Positions 25,928 to 34,274 of a DNA stretch of 64,000 nt are shown in pieces. Under the pieces are notes generated by a model that ran no database searches, was not told the DNA's origin, and was given only the letters and a program-made list of their open reading frames with translations. The position numbers and the translations under genes were made by a program. Source of the stretch: an uncultured Prevotellaceae bacterium (GTDB lineage: Bacteria; Bacteroidota; Bacteroidia; Bacteroidales; Muribaculaceae). Within the stretch, counting starts at the first letter, position 1. Every line of letters begins with the position of its first letter. The DNA lies in the NCBI GenBank assembly GCA_900320245.1, contig ONRP01000005.1, forward strand, positions 40,688 to 104,687, written 5' to 3'.

Positions 25928-28900
25928 ATGCAAACTAAAGGTTTTATCAGAATCCTTACCATTGCACTGTTGGTTATTTGTGCCTTCTACCTGGGCTTCA
26001 CGTTTGTGAGCAACCATTACCAGGACAAGGCCGAGAAGAAGGCTCTCGCCGTTGCCGGCATCAAGAGTCCTGACACCAGCAACAAACTGTACATGACCGC
26101 ACTCAATGGTTATCTGGATTCTATCGCCGACAAGAAGGTTTACCCTCTCTTGTTATCACATTTCTTTAACAAAGGTTACACTTTCCAGCAAGTTCGTGAG
26201 AAAGAGTTGGGCCTCGGCCTTGACTTGAAGGGTGGTATGAACGTCATCCTGCAGATTTCGGTCCCCGATATCCTGCGCGCTCTGTCGAACAACAATGAAG
26301 ATCCCAAATTCAACCAGGCCATCGACAACGTGTCGAAGAACCAGGTTTCGCAAAGCGACTTCGTAGGCTCCTTCTGCAAGGAGTACAAGAAGTTGGACCC
26401 CAAGGGCAATTTGGCTCAGATTTTCCGTAGCATGGAGAGTATCAAGGAGAAACCCAATGCTACCGAGGCTGAGGTTGAGACACTCCTCAAGAAGGAGGTT
26501 GAAGCCATGGTGGACAACTCCTACAATGTGTTGCGTAACCGTATCGACCGTTTCGGTGTAGTTCAACCCAATATCCAGAAAATGCCGAACAACACCGGCC
26601 GCATCCTGCTTGAGTTGCCCGGTGTGAAGGAACCCGAGCGTGTTGAGAAACTGTTGCAGGGAACCGCCAACCTGGAGTTCTATCAGACCTACACTTTGAG
26701 TGATGTGCTTGATGGATTGCGTCGACTCAGTGACCAGGCTCGCGCCAACACCGTGACCAGCACCGCCGACCAGGCTGCCGAGCAGACTGCCGACCAGGCC
26801 ACTGCCGCTAAGCCCGACAGCACCAATAAGGCCGCTGAGCAGACTGCTGCTAAGCCCGACAGTGCCAACAAGGCTACTGCCGATGCCGCCAAGAAGGCTC
26901 CTGTCAAGAATGGTGAACTGACCCTTGCTCAGATGGCCAACTTTGACATGCTGGCAGCCAATGGCGCCGGCCGCTCACCTGTTGTGGGCAATGTTAGGGC
27001 TATCGATACCGCTGCAGTCAACAAGATCATCCACTCGCAGGTGGCTAAGACCGTCCTGCCTCAGGATCTGAAGTTGGCTTGGACAGTGAAGCCCATTCAG
27101 GGTACTACCGATGTGTTCGGTCTGGTTGCACTGCAGACCGTTAAGAATCAGCCTGTGCTGACCGGTGAGGTCGTAACCCGCGCCGAGAGCGAGTTTGACA
27201 ACATGCAGGGTCAGGTCGTATCGATGACCATGAATGACCATGGTGCACACGAGTGGGCCCGTATCACCGGTGCCAACGTCGGTAAGGCAATCGCCATCGT
27301 GCTCGATGACCAGGTTTACTCTTATCCTAATGTTAACGACAGGATCACTGGTGGCCGTTCGCAGATCAGTGGTCAGTTCACCCTCGAGGAGGCTAACGAC
27401 CTTGCCAACGTGCTCCAGTCCGGTAAGATGGTGGCACGTGTCGACATCGCCAGTGAGAACGTGATTGGCCCGTCGCTGGGTAAGGAATCCATCGAGAAGG
27501 GTCTCTGGTCGTTCGTCGTAGCCCTCGTGCTGCTGATGATCTTCATGGTTTGCACCTACGGCTGGCAGGCTGGTATGATTGCCAACTTGGGTCTGATCCT
27601 GAACCTGTTCTTCACCATCGGTATCCTCGCCTCGTTCCAGAGCGTGCTGACGCTGCCCGGTATCGCCGGTATCGTACTGACGCTGGGTATGGCGGTGGAC
27701 GCCAACGTGCTTATCTTCGAGCGTTGTAAGGAGGAGTTGCGTGCCGGTAAGGGCCTGAAGGCCGCCGTCAGCGATGGTTACAAGAATGCATTCTCGGCCA
27801 TCTTCGACTCTAACTTGACAACCATCATCACCGGTGCCATTCTGATTGTGCTCGGTTCTGGTCCCATCCGCGGTTTTGCCGTTACCCTGGTAATCGGTAT
27901 TTGCTGCTCGTTCTTCACCGCCGTGTTCGCAACCCGTCTGGTGATGGAGCACTTCGTGAACAAGGGCACCTTCGACAAGATGACCTTCACCACCCCGATC
28001 ACCCGCAACCTGATGCAGAACATCTCGTTCGACTTCATGGGTGCTGCCAAGAAGACCGCCTTCATCGTGCTGGGTCTCATCGTCCTCATGGCTGCTCTGT
28101 TCGGCCTGCGTGGTCTGAATCCCGGTATCGACTTCTCGGGTGGCCGCAACTATGTGGTACAATTTGACCATCCCGTTGTCACCCAGGATCTGGAGGCTAA
28201 GTTGAATGACGTGCTCAAGGGCACCGGCAACGAGTCCTATATCACCAAGGTCATCACGATTGACAACAACACCAAGGTGCGCATCTCGACCAACTACAAG
28301 GCTGATCAGGGCGGCGAGGGTGTCAGCGATGAGATCCTTGACAAACTCTACACTGGCCTGAAGAGCGAACTTGGCTCGATGAGCAAGGAAGACTTCAGCA
28401 TGTCCAACGAGGATATGGGCGTTATCTCGAGTGAGGTTGTCGGCCCGAGCATCGCTAGCGATATGACCCGCGAGGCCGTATGGGCTGTGCTCATCTCGCT
28501 GCTGGCTATGGCACTGTACATTCTGCTCCGTTTCCGCAACGTTGCGTTCTCGATCGGTGCTTTGGCTGCCGTAGCATTCACCGCATTCATGGTAATCGGC
28601 TTCTACAACCTGCATGGCCTGCTGCCCTTCTCGATGGAGATTGACCAGACCTTTATCGCCGCTATCCTGACCGTTATCGGTTATCAGGTGAACGATACCG
28701 TGGTTGTATTTGACCGTGTGCGTGAGTACCGCAAACTCTATCCCAAGCAGGACCTCTACACCACCTTCAACAAGGCATTGTGCAGCACCCTGTCACGTAC
28801 GATGATGACCTCTATCACGACCTTGCTCGTGCTGTTCATCATGTTGTTCCTGGGCGGTGCTTCAATCCGCAGTTTCATCTTCGCGATGATCCTCGGTGTT

Positions 28901-29005
28901 ATCTTCGGTACCTGCTCGTCTCTGTTCATCGCTTCGCCCGTGGCTTACTGGATTGCCCGTCGCAGCGACAAGAAGGAGGCTGCTCTCGCAAGCACCAAGA
29001 AGTAA
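25928..29005 (+). CDS. secDF: Fused protein translocase subunit SecDF
   Basis: A 1025-aa SecD-SecF fusion that uses the proton gradient to aid protein export at the inner membrane. TM1 is at 9-28. SecD's KGLDLKGGMNVILQI is represented by GLGLDLKGGMNVILQI near 96. The conserved TM region has GIAGIVLTLGMAVDANVLIFER. The SecF half begins near 690 (TAFIVLGLIVLMAALFGLRG, GIDFSGG) and contains AAILTVIGYQVNDTVVVFDR. Residues about 270-330 are an Ala/Thr/Lys/Asp-rich low-complexity insert with TAAKPDS-type repeats. A -7 box TATATTTG lies at 25859-25866. Confidence 0.96.
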   Translation: MQTKGFIRILTIALLVICAFYLGFTFVSNHYQDKAEKKALAVAGIKSPDTSNKLYMTALNGYLDSIADKKVYPLLLSHFFNKGYTFQQVREKELGLGLDLKGGMNVILQISVPDILRALSNNNEDPKFNQAIDNVSKNQVSQSDFVGSFCKEYKKLDPKGNLAQIFRSMESIKEKPNATEAEVETLLKKEVEAMVDNSYNVLRNRIDRFGVVQPNIQKMPNNTGRILLELPGVKEPERVEKLLQGTANLEFYQTYTLSDVLDGLRRLSDQARANTVTSTADQAAEQTADQATAAKPDSTNKAAEQTAAKPDSANKATADAAKKAPVKNGELTLAQMANFDMLAANGAGRSPVVGNVRAIDTAAVNKIIHSQVAKTVLPQDLKLAWTVKPIQGTTDVFGLVALQTVKNQPVLTGEVVTRAESEFDNMQGQVVSMTMNDHGAHEWARITGANVGKAIAIVLDDQVYSYPNVNDRITGGRSQISGQFTLEEANDLANVLQSGKMVARVDIASENVIGPSLGKESIEKGLWSFVVALVLLMIFMVCTYGWQAGMIANLGLILNLFFTIGILASFQSVLTLPGIAGIVLTLGMAVDANVLIFERCKEELRAGKGLKAAVSDGYKNAFSAIFDSNLTTIITGAILIVLGSGPIRGFAVTLVIGICCSFFTAVFATRLVMEHFVNKGTFDKMTFTTPITRNLMQNISFDFMGAAKKTAFIVLGLIVLMAALFGLRGLNPGIDFSGGRNYVVQFDHPVVTQDLEAKLNDVLKGTGNESYITKVITIDNNTKVRISTNYKADQGGEGVSDEILDKLYTGLKSELGSMSKEDFSMSNEDMGVISSEVVGPSIASDMTREAVWAVLISLLAMALYILLRFRNVAFSIGALAAVAFTAFMVIGFYNLHGLLPFSMEIDQTFIAAILTVIGYQVNDTVVVFDRVREYRKLYPKQDLYTTFNKALCSTLSRTMMTSITTLLVLFIMLFLGGASIRSFIFAMILGVIFGTCSSLFIASPVAYWIARRSDKKEAALASTKK

Positions 29006-29060
29006 TTAGTACAATGCATCGGCTGGCGACAGCCATTGCCGTCAGCCGATAGCATTTGAT

Positions 29061-29132
29061 GCTCCTGTAGTTCAATGGATAGAATGGAGGTTTCCTAAAC
29101 CTTAGATTTGGGTTCGATTCCCAGCGGGAGTA
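29061..29132 (+). tRNA. tRNA-Arg (anticodon CCU)
   Basis: A cloverleaf can be drawn: acceptor GCTCCTG pairing with CGGGAGT (with G-U pairs), anticodon stem GAGGT/ACCTT with loop TTCCTAA (anticodon CCT), T arm TTGGG-TTCGATT-CCCAG, discriminator A at 29132. CCA is not encoded. It reads AGG. Its 3' end is the integration site of the element to the right. Confidence 0.93.
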
Positions 29133-29135
29133 CAA
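29122..29135 (+). repeat. attL core repeat
   Basis: CAGCGGGAGTACAA, overlapping the last 11 nt of tRNA-Arg; identical to 36549-36562. Confidence 0.85.
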
Positions 29136-29166
29136 AATACTGTTGATTATCAGCATTTTACATCAC

Positions 29167-29194
29167 TCGGGGTGTAAAAAGGGGAATTAAATAA
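29167..29194 (+). repeat. Left terminal repeat of the element
   Basis: TCGGGGTGTAAAAAGGGGA at the left end recurs with one extra A at 36387-36406, and in part (TTGGGGTGTAAAA) at 36240-36252, all in the same orientation. Candidate arm-type binding sites for the integrase or excisionase. Confidence 0.55.
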
Positions 29195-29195
29195 C

Positions 29196-29224
29196 AAAAA
29201 AGGGGACTTTTGCCCCCTTTTTTT
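29196..29224. terminator. Bidirectional terminator at the left end of the element
   Basis: AAAAAAGGGG (29196-29205) / CCCCCTTTTTTT (29213-29224). Ends the minus-strand operon of the element and shields it from tRNA transcription. Confidence 0.75.
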
Positions 29225-29246
29225 GCATTCTATACCCGTCTGCAGG

Positions 29247-29519
29247 TTATGCCCCCGTTTCAGCATCTCCCCCGCAGGGGTTCATATACTGACCTGCCAT
29301 TATTCTGATGTGCTCCCGGCAGTCCTGGTAGGCATTGCCCCGGTAGCGACTGCAGAACGACTTGAACTGCCACAGTAAACCATTAGACAAAATGAAATAG
29401 TAAGCCACATTCTTGCAGTCCTTTTCGATTTCAAACGCTGCTTGCAATTCATTGACTTGTTTCTGCAACTTATGTACTTTGGCTGCATTCTCGTTGGGTG
29501 TTGTTTGTTCCTTGCTCAT
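29247..29519 (-). CDS. Small hypothetical protein with N-terminal coiled coil
   Basis: 90 aa, last gene of the element. Residues about 14-38 (VHKLQKQVNELQAAFEIEKD) form a coiled coil, followed by a hydrophobic stretch CKNVAYYFILSNGLLWQFKSF and a short Cys-containing tail. I do not recognise a family. It lies 141 bp downstream of the large terminase on the same strand, so it may be a late accessory of packaging, but that is inference from position only. Confidence 0.55.
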   Translation of the reverse strand: MSKEQTTPNENAAKVHKLQKQVNELQAAFEIEKDCKNVAYYFILSNGLLWQFKSFCSRYRGNAYQDCREHIRIMAGQYMNPCGGDAETGA

Positions 29520-29660
29520 ATCTATAATATTTAATCAGTTAGACGTTATCAGCCGCAAAGATAAAACTAAATGTCTTGTTTTTCCAAATAATATCGCATT
29601 TAATTATCTGATTACCAACAAATTACAAACAAGTATGTAAAACTGCAAACAATTATTCCC

Positions 29661-30854
29661 TCAATACAAACGTATAACGCTGGTGCGTACCCTACCTGGT
29701 TGCTGCCGTTCATGCCCTTTCATGTATGTTATAGCATAGCGGCAACTGTCGATGCCGTGATTATATCGGTCTATGGGCTGGTTGGTGGGGTTCCCGTCGC
29801 GGTCTACCTGCCATTTATACTGTTTCAGTTCATTGATGATGCCCGTTGACCGCCTGGTAACATTGATTGTGTACCGTTTCATCAAATCAATGCCAAATGT
29901 TATACTGTCCCGCCCTTTGGTGCACGGGAGCACCCATAACCCCGCGTTTTTTAATTCTTGTATGCTCTTCGGTTCTGCCTGGTCCGCGATGATCAGGTCG
30001 CGACGCGTGATGCCCCGCCGTCTGCACTCTTCCACTATGTCGGTGTTGGTGTAACCCCGGCTATAGATGTGCTCATCTATCCACAACTGCCCGTGTGCCA
30101 GCCGCACCTCTTCCAGCGCGCAGTAGTCCTGGGAGAACCCAAAGTCTAAACCCAATGCCCGCATTTTTGTAGCCGCGTCGGTGGGGTACTGTGCCGCGTC
30201 GATGATGTTAAATGTCGGGAAAACAAGCCCGGTTAACTTGCCCGTCATGCCGCGGGCATAGACTTTCCACAACTCGGGGTCGCTGATGCCCTCTATTTCG
30301 CGGTGCATATCTTCCGGCAAGAATTGGTTGCCGCGGTGGTCGCTAATAACCAGCGCACAGTCGCTGCCACCGATGATGTTGTCATGCACCCAAAACCGCG
30401 CACTCGGGTTGTAGTCTATGAAGATCTGGTCACGGGTTCTTATCTGCAACTGCCAAAAGACTGAGAACTGCATGCCGTTTGCTTCATTCACGAAAAGATA
30501 ATCACGCTTGCCGCTCTTCGCGTCTTGTTCATCAGCGTATGATTTGAACTCAATAATTGAACCGTTTTTGCCCGTGAATGTGTTGTCGCTCTTGTTATGC
30601 TCAAACCAGCCCGATAGATAACGGTTGCCACCGATGATGTGCAGCGTGTCGCGGATAGCACCTACTTTTAGATTCGGCAGGTCTTGCCCGGCAACAGTGA
30701 TGATGATGCCGTCTTGTTCCATGCTCAGCGCAATTAGCCGCTGCATGATGCAGTAGGTCTTACCGCTCCCGGTGCCGCCCTGGTTCACGATATAGCGCAC
30801 GTCGCGGTTACAGTTAGCCATGAACAACTCTTTGTTGACCTTGAACAACTCCAT
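29661..30854 (-). CDS. Terminase large subunit (PBSX-like)
   Basis: A 397-aa packaging motor that appears complete. ATPase domain: Walker A GGTGSGKT (26-33), Walker B YLFVNEAN (119-126, catalytic Glu124). RNase-H-like nuclease domain: GLDFGFSQD (Asp237), LIIADQAEPKSIQEL (Asp291) and the terminal IDRYNHGIDSCRYAI (Asp369), the three acidic sites expected for metal binding. Length is near the PBSX-type norm of about 400-430. It starts in the stop of the upstream gene (TAATG, 1-nt overlap). No portal gene follows, which is abnormal for a prophage. Confidence 0.9.
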   Translation of the reverse strand: MELFKVNKELFMANCNRDVRYIVNQGGTGSGKTYCIMQRLIALSMEQDGIIITVAGQDLPNLKVGAIRDTLHIIGGNRYLSGWFEHNKSDNTFTGKNGSIIEFKSYADEQDAKSGKRDYLFVNEANGMQFSVFWQLQIRTRDQIFIDYNPSARFWVHDNIIGGSDCALVISDHRGNQFLPEDMHREIEGISDPELWKVYARGMTGKLTGLVFPTFNIIDAAQYPTDAATKMRALGLDFGFSQDYCALEEVRLAHGQLWIDEHIYSRGYTNTDIVEECRRRGITRRDLIIADQAEPKSIQELKNAGLWVLPCTKGRDSITFGIDLMKRYTINVTRRSTGIINELKQYKWQVDRDGNPTNQPIDRYNHGIDSCRYAITYMKGHERQQPGRVRTSVIRLY

Positions 30855-31297
30855 TAAAAACCCTCCCGTTTTCTGATTTCATCTTCACTTGTTGCAGGGG
30901 CAAAACCCGTGCTGATCATCTTTATTTCAAGTGCTGGTTGTGTGCCCTGCCTGGGTAACTTGCTGAACTCAGCCCGCAGGTACTCGATGCGCTGGGCTAA
31001 CTCAGCCGTCATGCCCTCGGGGTCTATCTGCAGCAACTGCTCCATGCGCTGGTATTCGTATTCGATAGACTGTTCGACGCTTACCGCTTGACGCTTTGGG
31101 AGCACATAACCCGCGACGCTGCCCATCACTTTTGCCCGCTCGCTGGGCTCCATTGCGTCTAAATCATCTGCAAACTGTCCGCTATAGTAACCCTCGACAA
31201 TGTTTGCCAGCACCTCTGCAGCCCGCAGTGTGACTTTGTCTTTTGCACCTTTGGGTCTTCCGTTGGGGTTCCCCGATGTACCTTTCTTAAATCCCAT
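30854..31297 (-). CDS. Putative small terminase / DUF5681-like DNA-binding protein
   Basis: 147 aa. It begins MGFKKGTSGNPNGRPKGAKDK, the basic GNPNGRPKG motif typical of DUF5681 and of several phage terminase-associated proteins, then a helical body (VTLRAAEVLANIVEGYYSGQ; VEQSIEYEYQRMEQLLQID). The stop overlaps the start of the large terminase by 1 nt. Role inferred from position: the small subunit would recognise the pac or cos site of the element. The alternative is a generic DNA-binding cofactor. Confidence 0.6.
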   Translation of the reverse strand: MGFKKGTSGNPNGRPKGAKDKVTLRAAEVLANIVEGYYSGQFADDLDAMEPSERAKVMGSVAGYVLPKRQAVSVEQSIEYEYQRMEQLLQIDPEGMTAELAQRIEYLRAEFSKLPRQGTQPALEIKMISTGFAPATSEDEIRKREGF

Positions 31298-31329
31298 GTT
31301 GAAAATCTCCTATTGTTATTGTGTTGTTC

Positions 31330-32208
31330 TTACAATGATTTGCGCCCGATAATCACACCGTGCCCCTGGGCTACATGAAACAGTGTGCCGATGCCGATGC
31401 GCCCGCAGGTCTTCAGCAGGTTGTCGAACTTGCGGTCACATTCTGCAGTCTTATAACCAGCATTCAATGCTGATAGACGGTGGTAGAACTCCCGCCCCGG
31501 TTCCCCCAATGATGCCAGCGCAGCACCGATGTTGAACCAATTATCGTAGCCGTCGGTTATGTCGATGTGCTGCAGTTCGCAGGTCTTGACCAAATCTTCA
31601 ACCCGTCGCATTGTATCATCAGCACCCCGGTAGGGGACAAATGCCCGTCGCGGCTCTCGGTAGGTCGCACTGTATGGCTCTGCCGCCTGGTTCTCGTACG
31701 GTTCGGGATCATAACTGAGCACCCGCAGCCGGGTCACATCTTTGCATGCTTTGTCTATCGTGATGCCTATTTTGGAAAAGTCACGCTGCAGTGCTCTGAC
31801 GTGGTCCCCGTGATGCGCTGGGCATGTGATAGGGACAATACAGTACAAGCCACCCCCGCTGACCGACAGTGCCATGTAGGCTATGTTTCTACACCTCGAT
31901 AACCTGGTCTTCATCTCCATGATGCCCTGCCCGGGGTTGTCTTTGCCGTCGATGTCAACACACACCAGCCCGCTATGTTCAATCAGATTTGATGCAGACC
32001 GCGACGGGCAGAACCTGCCGCTAAGCGTCGCGGCTGGTAGGCTGGACTTGATGCGCTGCCGTTCCCCGGGGTCGGTGGTTTGTCGCAGCCGCATGACCTC
32101 GTCAATGTGTTTGGTACTATTCAAGAATTGCCGAATTGTGGCAACTGTGCCGACGTTATCATGCAGACCGTTGTACACCGATATTCTGATGTTAAAAATA
32201 TCTTCCAT
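31330..32208 (-). CDS. VirE_N/BT4734-like primase protein
   Basis: 292 aa. The BT4734-like (VirE N-terminal) domain, of the archaeo-eukaryotic primase fold, has the acidic pair VCVDIDGKD (Asp85, Asp87), SVSGGGLYCIVPI and the RLRVLSYDP strand. The C-terminal about 85 residues (YDNWFNIGAALASLGEPGRE, FDNLLKTCGRIGIGTLFHVA) resemble a PriCT_2 primase C-terminal domain. Probably makes primers for replication of the element together with the neighbouring DUF3987 protein. It starts 82 bp after that gene. Confidence 0.75.
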   Translation of the reverse strand: MEDIFNIRISVYNGLHDNVGTVATIRQFLNSTKHIDEVMRLRQTTDPGERQRIKSSLPAATLSGRFCPSRSASNLIEHSGLVCVDIDGKDNPGQGIMEMKTRLSRCRNIAYMALSVSGGGLYCIVPITCPAHHGDHVRALQRDFSKIGITIDKACKDVTRLRVLSYDPEPYENQAAEPYSATYREPRRAFVPYRGADDTMRRVEDLVKTCELQHIDITDGYDNWFNIGAALASLGEPGREFYHRLSALNAGYKTAECDRKFDNLLKTCGRIGIGTLFHVAQGHGVIIGRKSL

Positions 32209-32290
32209 TTTTCGTTTTTATTGTGGTCATAGGTCATAGGCTATAAGTGTCACAAATGCCCATAAAATGGGAGAATTGCAGTAAAATGAC

Positions 32291-33640
32291 CTATGACTTA
32301 TTACCTGCATTTTTGTATTTATAAAGTGCTCTACTAATCACTGATTGATTGATGTGCAAAACATCTGCAAGTGCATTTTGGCTCTGAACGTCATATCGGC
32401 TGAATATTTCCCCGATTAACTCTTCATTGCCAATGGCGCGGGTCGGCTGGTCGCATGTTATGTCTTCGTGGACAGCCCGTGCACACTCGATAAAGTAGTC
32501 GCATAGACGCTCACAGTAACTCATGGTTTCGCCCGATATGTCCCCGCCACCGTACATGACCTGGACCGTTGCCGCCAGCCGTAGAATATGGATTTTGAAC
32601 TTAGACAACATGCCGCGTCGGTAATCATCATCAGATGCGTTGATTTTGTCGATGATCAGGTCGCAGTAGTGGTCATAGACCTGCCATGCAGCATCAGATA
32701 ACGTGCATTTCTCCGGCACTGCAGAATAGGATTGCACCCAATTGTTAACCATGCGGTGCCATGCGTCATGCACCCGTGGGCTCATCTCCCTGGGTTTTCG
32801 TTTGCTGATTTTGTCTAACTCGGGGTAGACATACAAAAATCGGTGGTTCCAGCCGTTGCCCATTAGCAACTGTTTGCCGAATGTTGACGGGAGCACCGAC
32901 GGCTGAATGCCGCCAATTATATTCATATAGGGGTCAGTGATGCACAGTGGTATGTCTTTCTTTCGGTTCACGGGGTAGCCCGCATTACTCCATATCGACA
33001 GTAATTGCTCCACCTCGCCACTCTTATTGTACCTGCAAAAATTGTTCATCATGCCCTGCAGTTCATCACAGTAAGATAGCAACCGCACCGGGTTGTGCAT
33101 TAGTGCCTGGTTCCTTGCCTCGGGGGTTATGTCACTGATGATGATTTGTTCCCAATGTACCGCGTCGCGGTTGTCCCCGTCTTCCAACTGTGTCAACTCT
33201 TCCCGGTACCTCAGATAATTGCCGCGGTCCAATTCGGTAAACGGGAGCAACACCTGCTTGACGGGCTCAGACTTGTTAAACCCGCTGGGAGCAACAAGCG
33301 CATACCAGCCGCTCGGGTGATTAGTATAGATGCCCGTCTTTACCTGGCAGTTCTTGCCCGCAGCCGTCGCTGTTGCCACCAGCACCGCAGCCGCCACAAA
33401 ATCGACGGGAGCCACCAATGCCGCGGCATATTCTCTGATGATTTGTTGCACATGGGCTGGTAGCCCGTCTATCGGCATTTTTCGCGGCTGATGTAGCGAG
33501 AACATGCCGTCATCATTCTGCCGCACCTCTTGCTCGTTTACGGGGTTTTGTGTATCTTTGCACTGTGCGCTGCCGCCCGCACAGTCATCACTCATAGAAC
33601 CCGCCACAGTGCGGGTTTTCTTCTCTTGTGTCATGGTCAT
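32291..33640 (-). CDS. DUF3987 helicase-like replication protein
   Basis: 449 aa. The DUF3987 core has a P-loop-like APSGFNKSEP (117-126; Asn replaces the usual Gly before Lys-Ser) and a Walker-B-like LLSYCDELQGM (Asp192, Glu193). The region VEQLLSIWSNAGYPVNRKKD, IIGGIQPSVLPSTFG follows. The last about 50 residues (EIFSRYDVQSQNALADVLHINQSVISRAL) form a helix-turn-helix. DUF3987 proteins pair with AEP primases in mobile elements and are thought to act as replicative helicases. It overlaps the upstream small gene by 4 nt. Confidence 0.8.
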   Translation of the reverse strand: MTMTQEKKTRTVAGSMSDDCAGGSAQCKDTQNPVNEQEVRQNDDGMFSLHQPRKMPIDGLPAHVQQIIREYAAALVAPVDFVAAAVLVATATAAGKNCQVKTGIYTNHPSGWYALVAPSGFNKSEPVKQVLLPFTELDRGNYLRYREELTQLEDGDNRDAVHWEQIIISDITPEARNQALMHNPVRLLSYCDELQGMMNNFCRYNKSGEVEQLLSIWSNAGYPVNRKKDIPLCITDPYMNIIGGIQPSVLPSTFGKQLLMGNGWNHRFLYVYPELDKISKRKPREMSPRVHDAWHRMVNNWVQSYSAVPEKCTLSDAAWQVYDHYCDLIIDKINASDDDYRRGMLSKFKIHILRLAATVQVMYGGGDISGETMSYCERLCDYFIECARAVHEDITCDQPTRAIGNEELIGEIFSRYDVQSQNALADVLHINQSVISRALYKYKNAGNKS

Positions 33641-33837
33641 CTCTCCTTTTCTTTAGTCCATAGATAGCGCAGAAAACACATGGTGTCGCGGTTCCAGCCG
33701 AAACGGCATAGCACAGTGACGCTGAACCATGCCAGCCGCAGTGTCATGCGCCCTGCTACCAGCCGCATGTGTGCCCGGTGCTCGGGGTAGTGCCAATAGC
33801 GCAGAACCTCTTCCATGTTAGCAGGTGTGTCTTTCAT
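33637..33837 (-). CDS. Small hypothetical protein in the replication operon
   Basis: 66 aa, Arg- and Trp-rich (MEEVLRYWHYPEHRAHMRLV, RLAWFSVTVLCRFGWNRD). It overlaps both neighbours by 4 nt, which supports it being real and translated. Function unknown. Confidence 0.6.
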   Translation of the reverse strand: MKDTPANMEEVLRYWHYPEHRAHMRLVAGRMTLRLAWFSVTVLCRFGWNRDTMCFLRYLWTKEKER

Positions 33838-34121
33838 CTTGCACCACTCCCCGCACGTTTAGTCATCTGCAGTGCCGTGTCTGCAATCTCTTCTGCCGAT
33901 GCGTAGCGGTTCGACAGTAGCCAACTGATCACGTCTTCACGCTTGAAGAAAATAACCTTGCCGCTGGGCTTGCTATACGGGAGCACATGCGCCTGGGCTA
34001 ATTTGTACAACTGTGACTTGCTCAGCCCGGTGTACGTCGCGGTGTCTTCAATGGTCCAAACCTCTTTAGTGTTGATAGCCACCCTATCTGCTATCACTGT
34101 CATTAAATCTTTGTCGCACAT
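33834..34121 (-). CDS. MerR-type helix-turn-helix protein, likely excisionase or repressor
   Basis: 95 aa from the ATG at 34121. The HTH_17/excisionase-type winged helix is EVWTIEDTATYTGLSKSQLY, then KLAQAHVLPYSKPSGKVIFF and KREDVISWL. An in-frame upstream ATG at 34265 would add 48 residues encoded by the iteron array and is rejected. Likely role: excision with the integrase or control of the replication operon whose upstream DNA carries repeats. It is the first gene of a tight four-to-six-gene operon. Confidence 0.75.
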   Translation of the reverse strand: MCDKDLMTVIADRVAINTKEVWTIEDTATYTGLSKSQLYKLAQAHVLPYSKPSGKVIFFKREDVISWLLSNRYASAEEIADTALQMTKRAGSGAR

Positions 34122-34218
34122 TTTAAATATATTATTATTGCCCTCTAAAACCTTTGGGCATTGGTATCTGCTTTTGCAAATGCAGGTGTGCAAAATAAGC
34201 CCGAATCTGACATTAAAA

Positions 34219-34263
34219 GGGGTGATAAAAGGGTGACAAAAAAGGTGACAAAAATTGTCACCC
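34219..34263. repeat. Iteron-like array before the HTH-replication operon
   Basis: Direct copies GGGGTGATAAAA (34219-34230), GGGTGACAAAAA (34231-34242) and GGTGACAAAAAT (34244-34255), then an inverted TTGTCACCC (34255-34263). Twelve-to-thirteen-nt spacing puts the copies on about one face of the helix. Candidate origin of the element or operator for its HTH protein. Confidence 0.6.
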
Positions 34264-34274
34264 ATAACAAATGC

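Noticed and set aside
26975-28615. 546-codon open frame antisense to secDF
   Set aside because: Shadow of codon bias in secDF; no start context or recognisable motif.
34122-34265. N-terminal 48-codon extension of the HTH gene
   Set aside because: Encoded by the iteron array (GDNFCHLFCHPF), not by conserved protein sequence.
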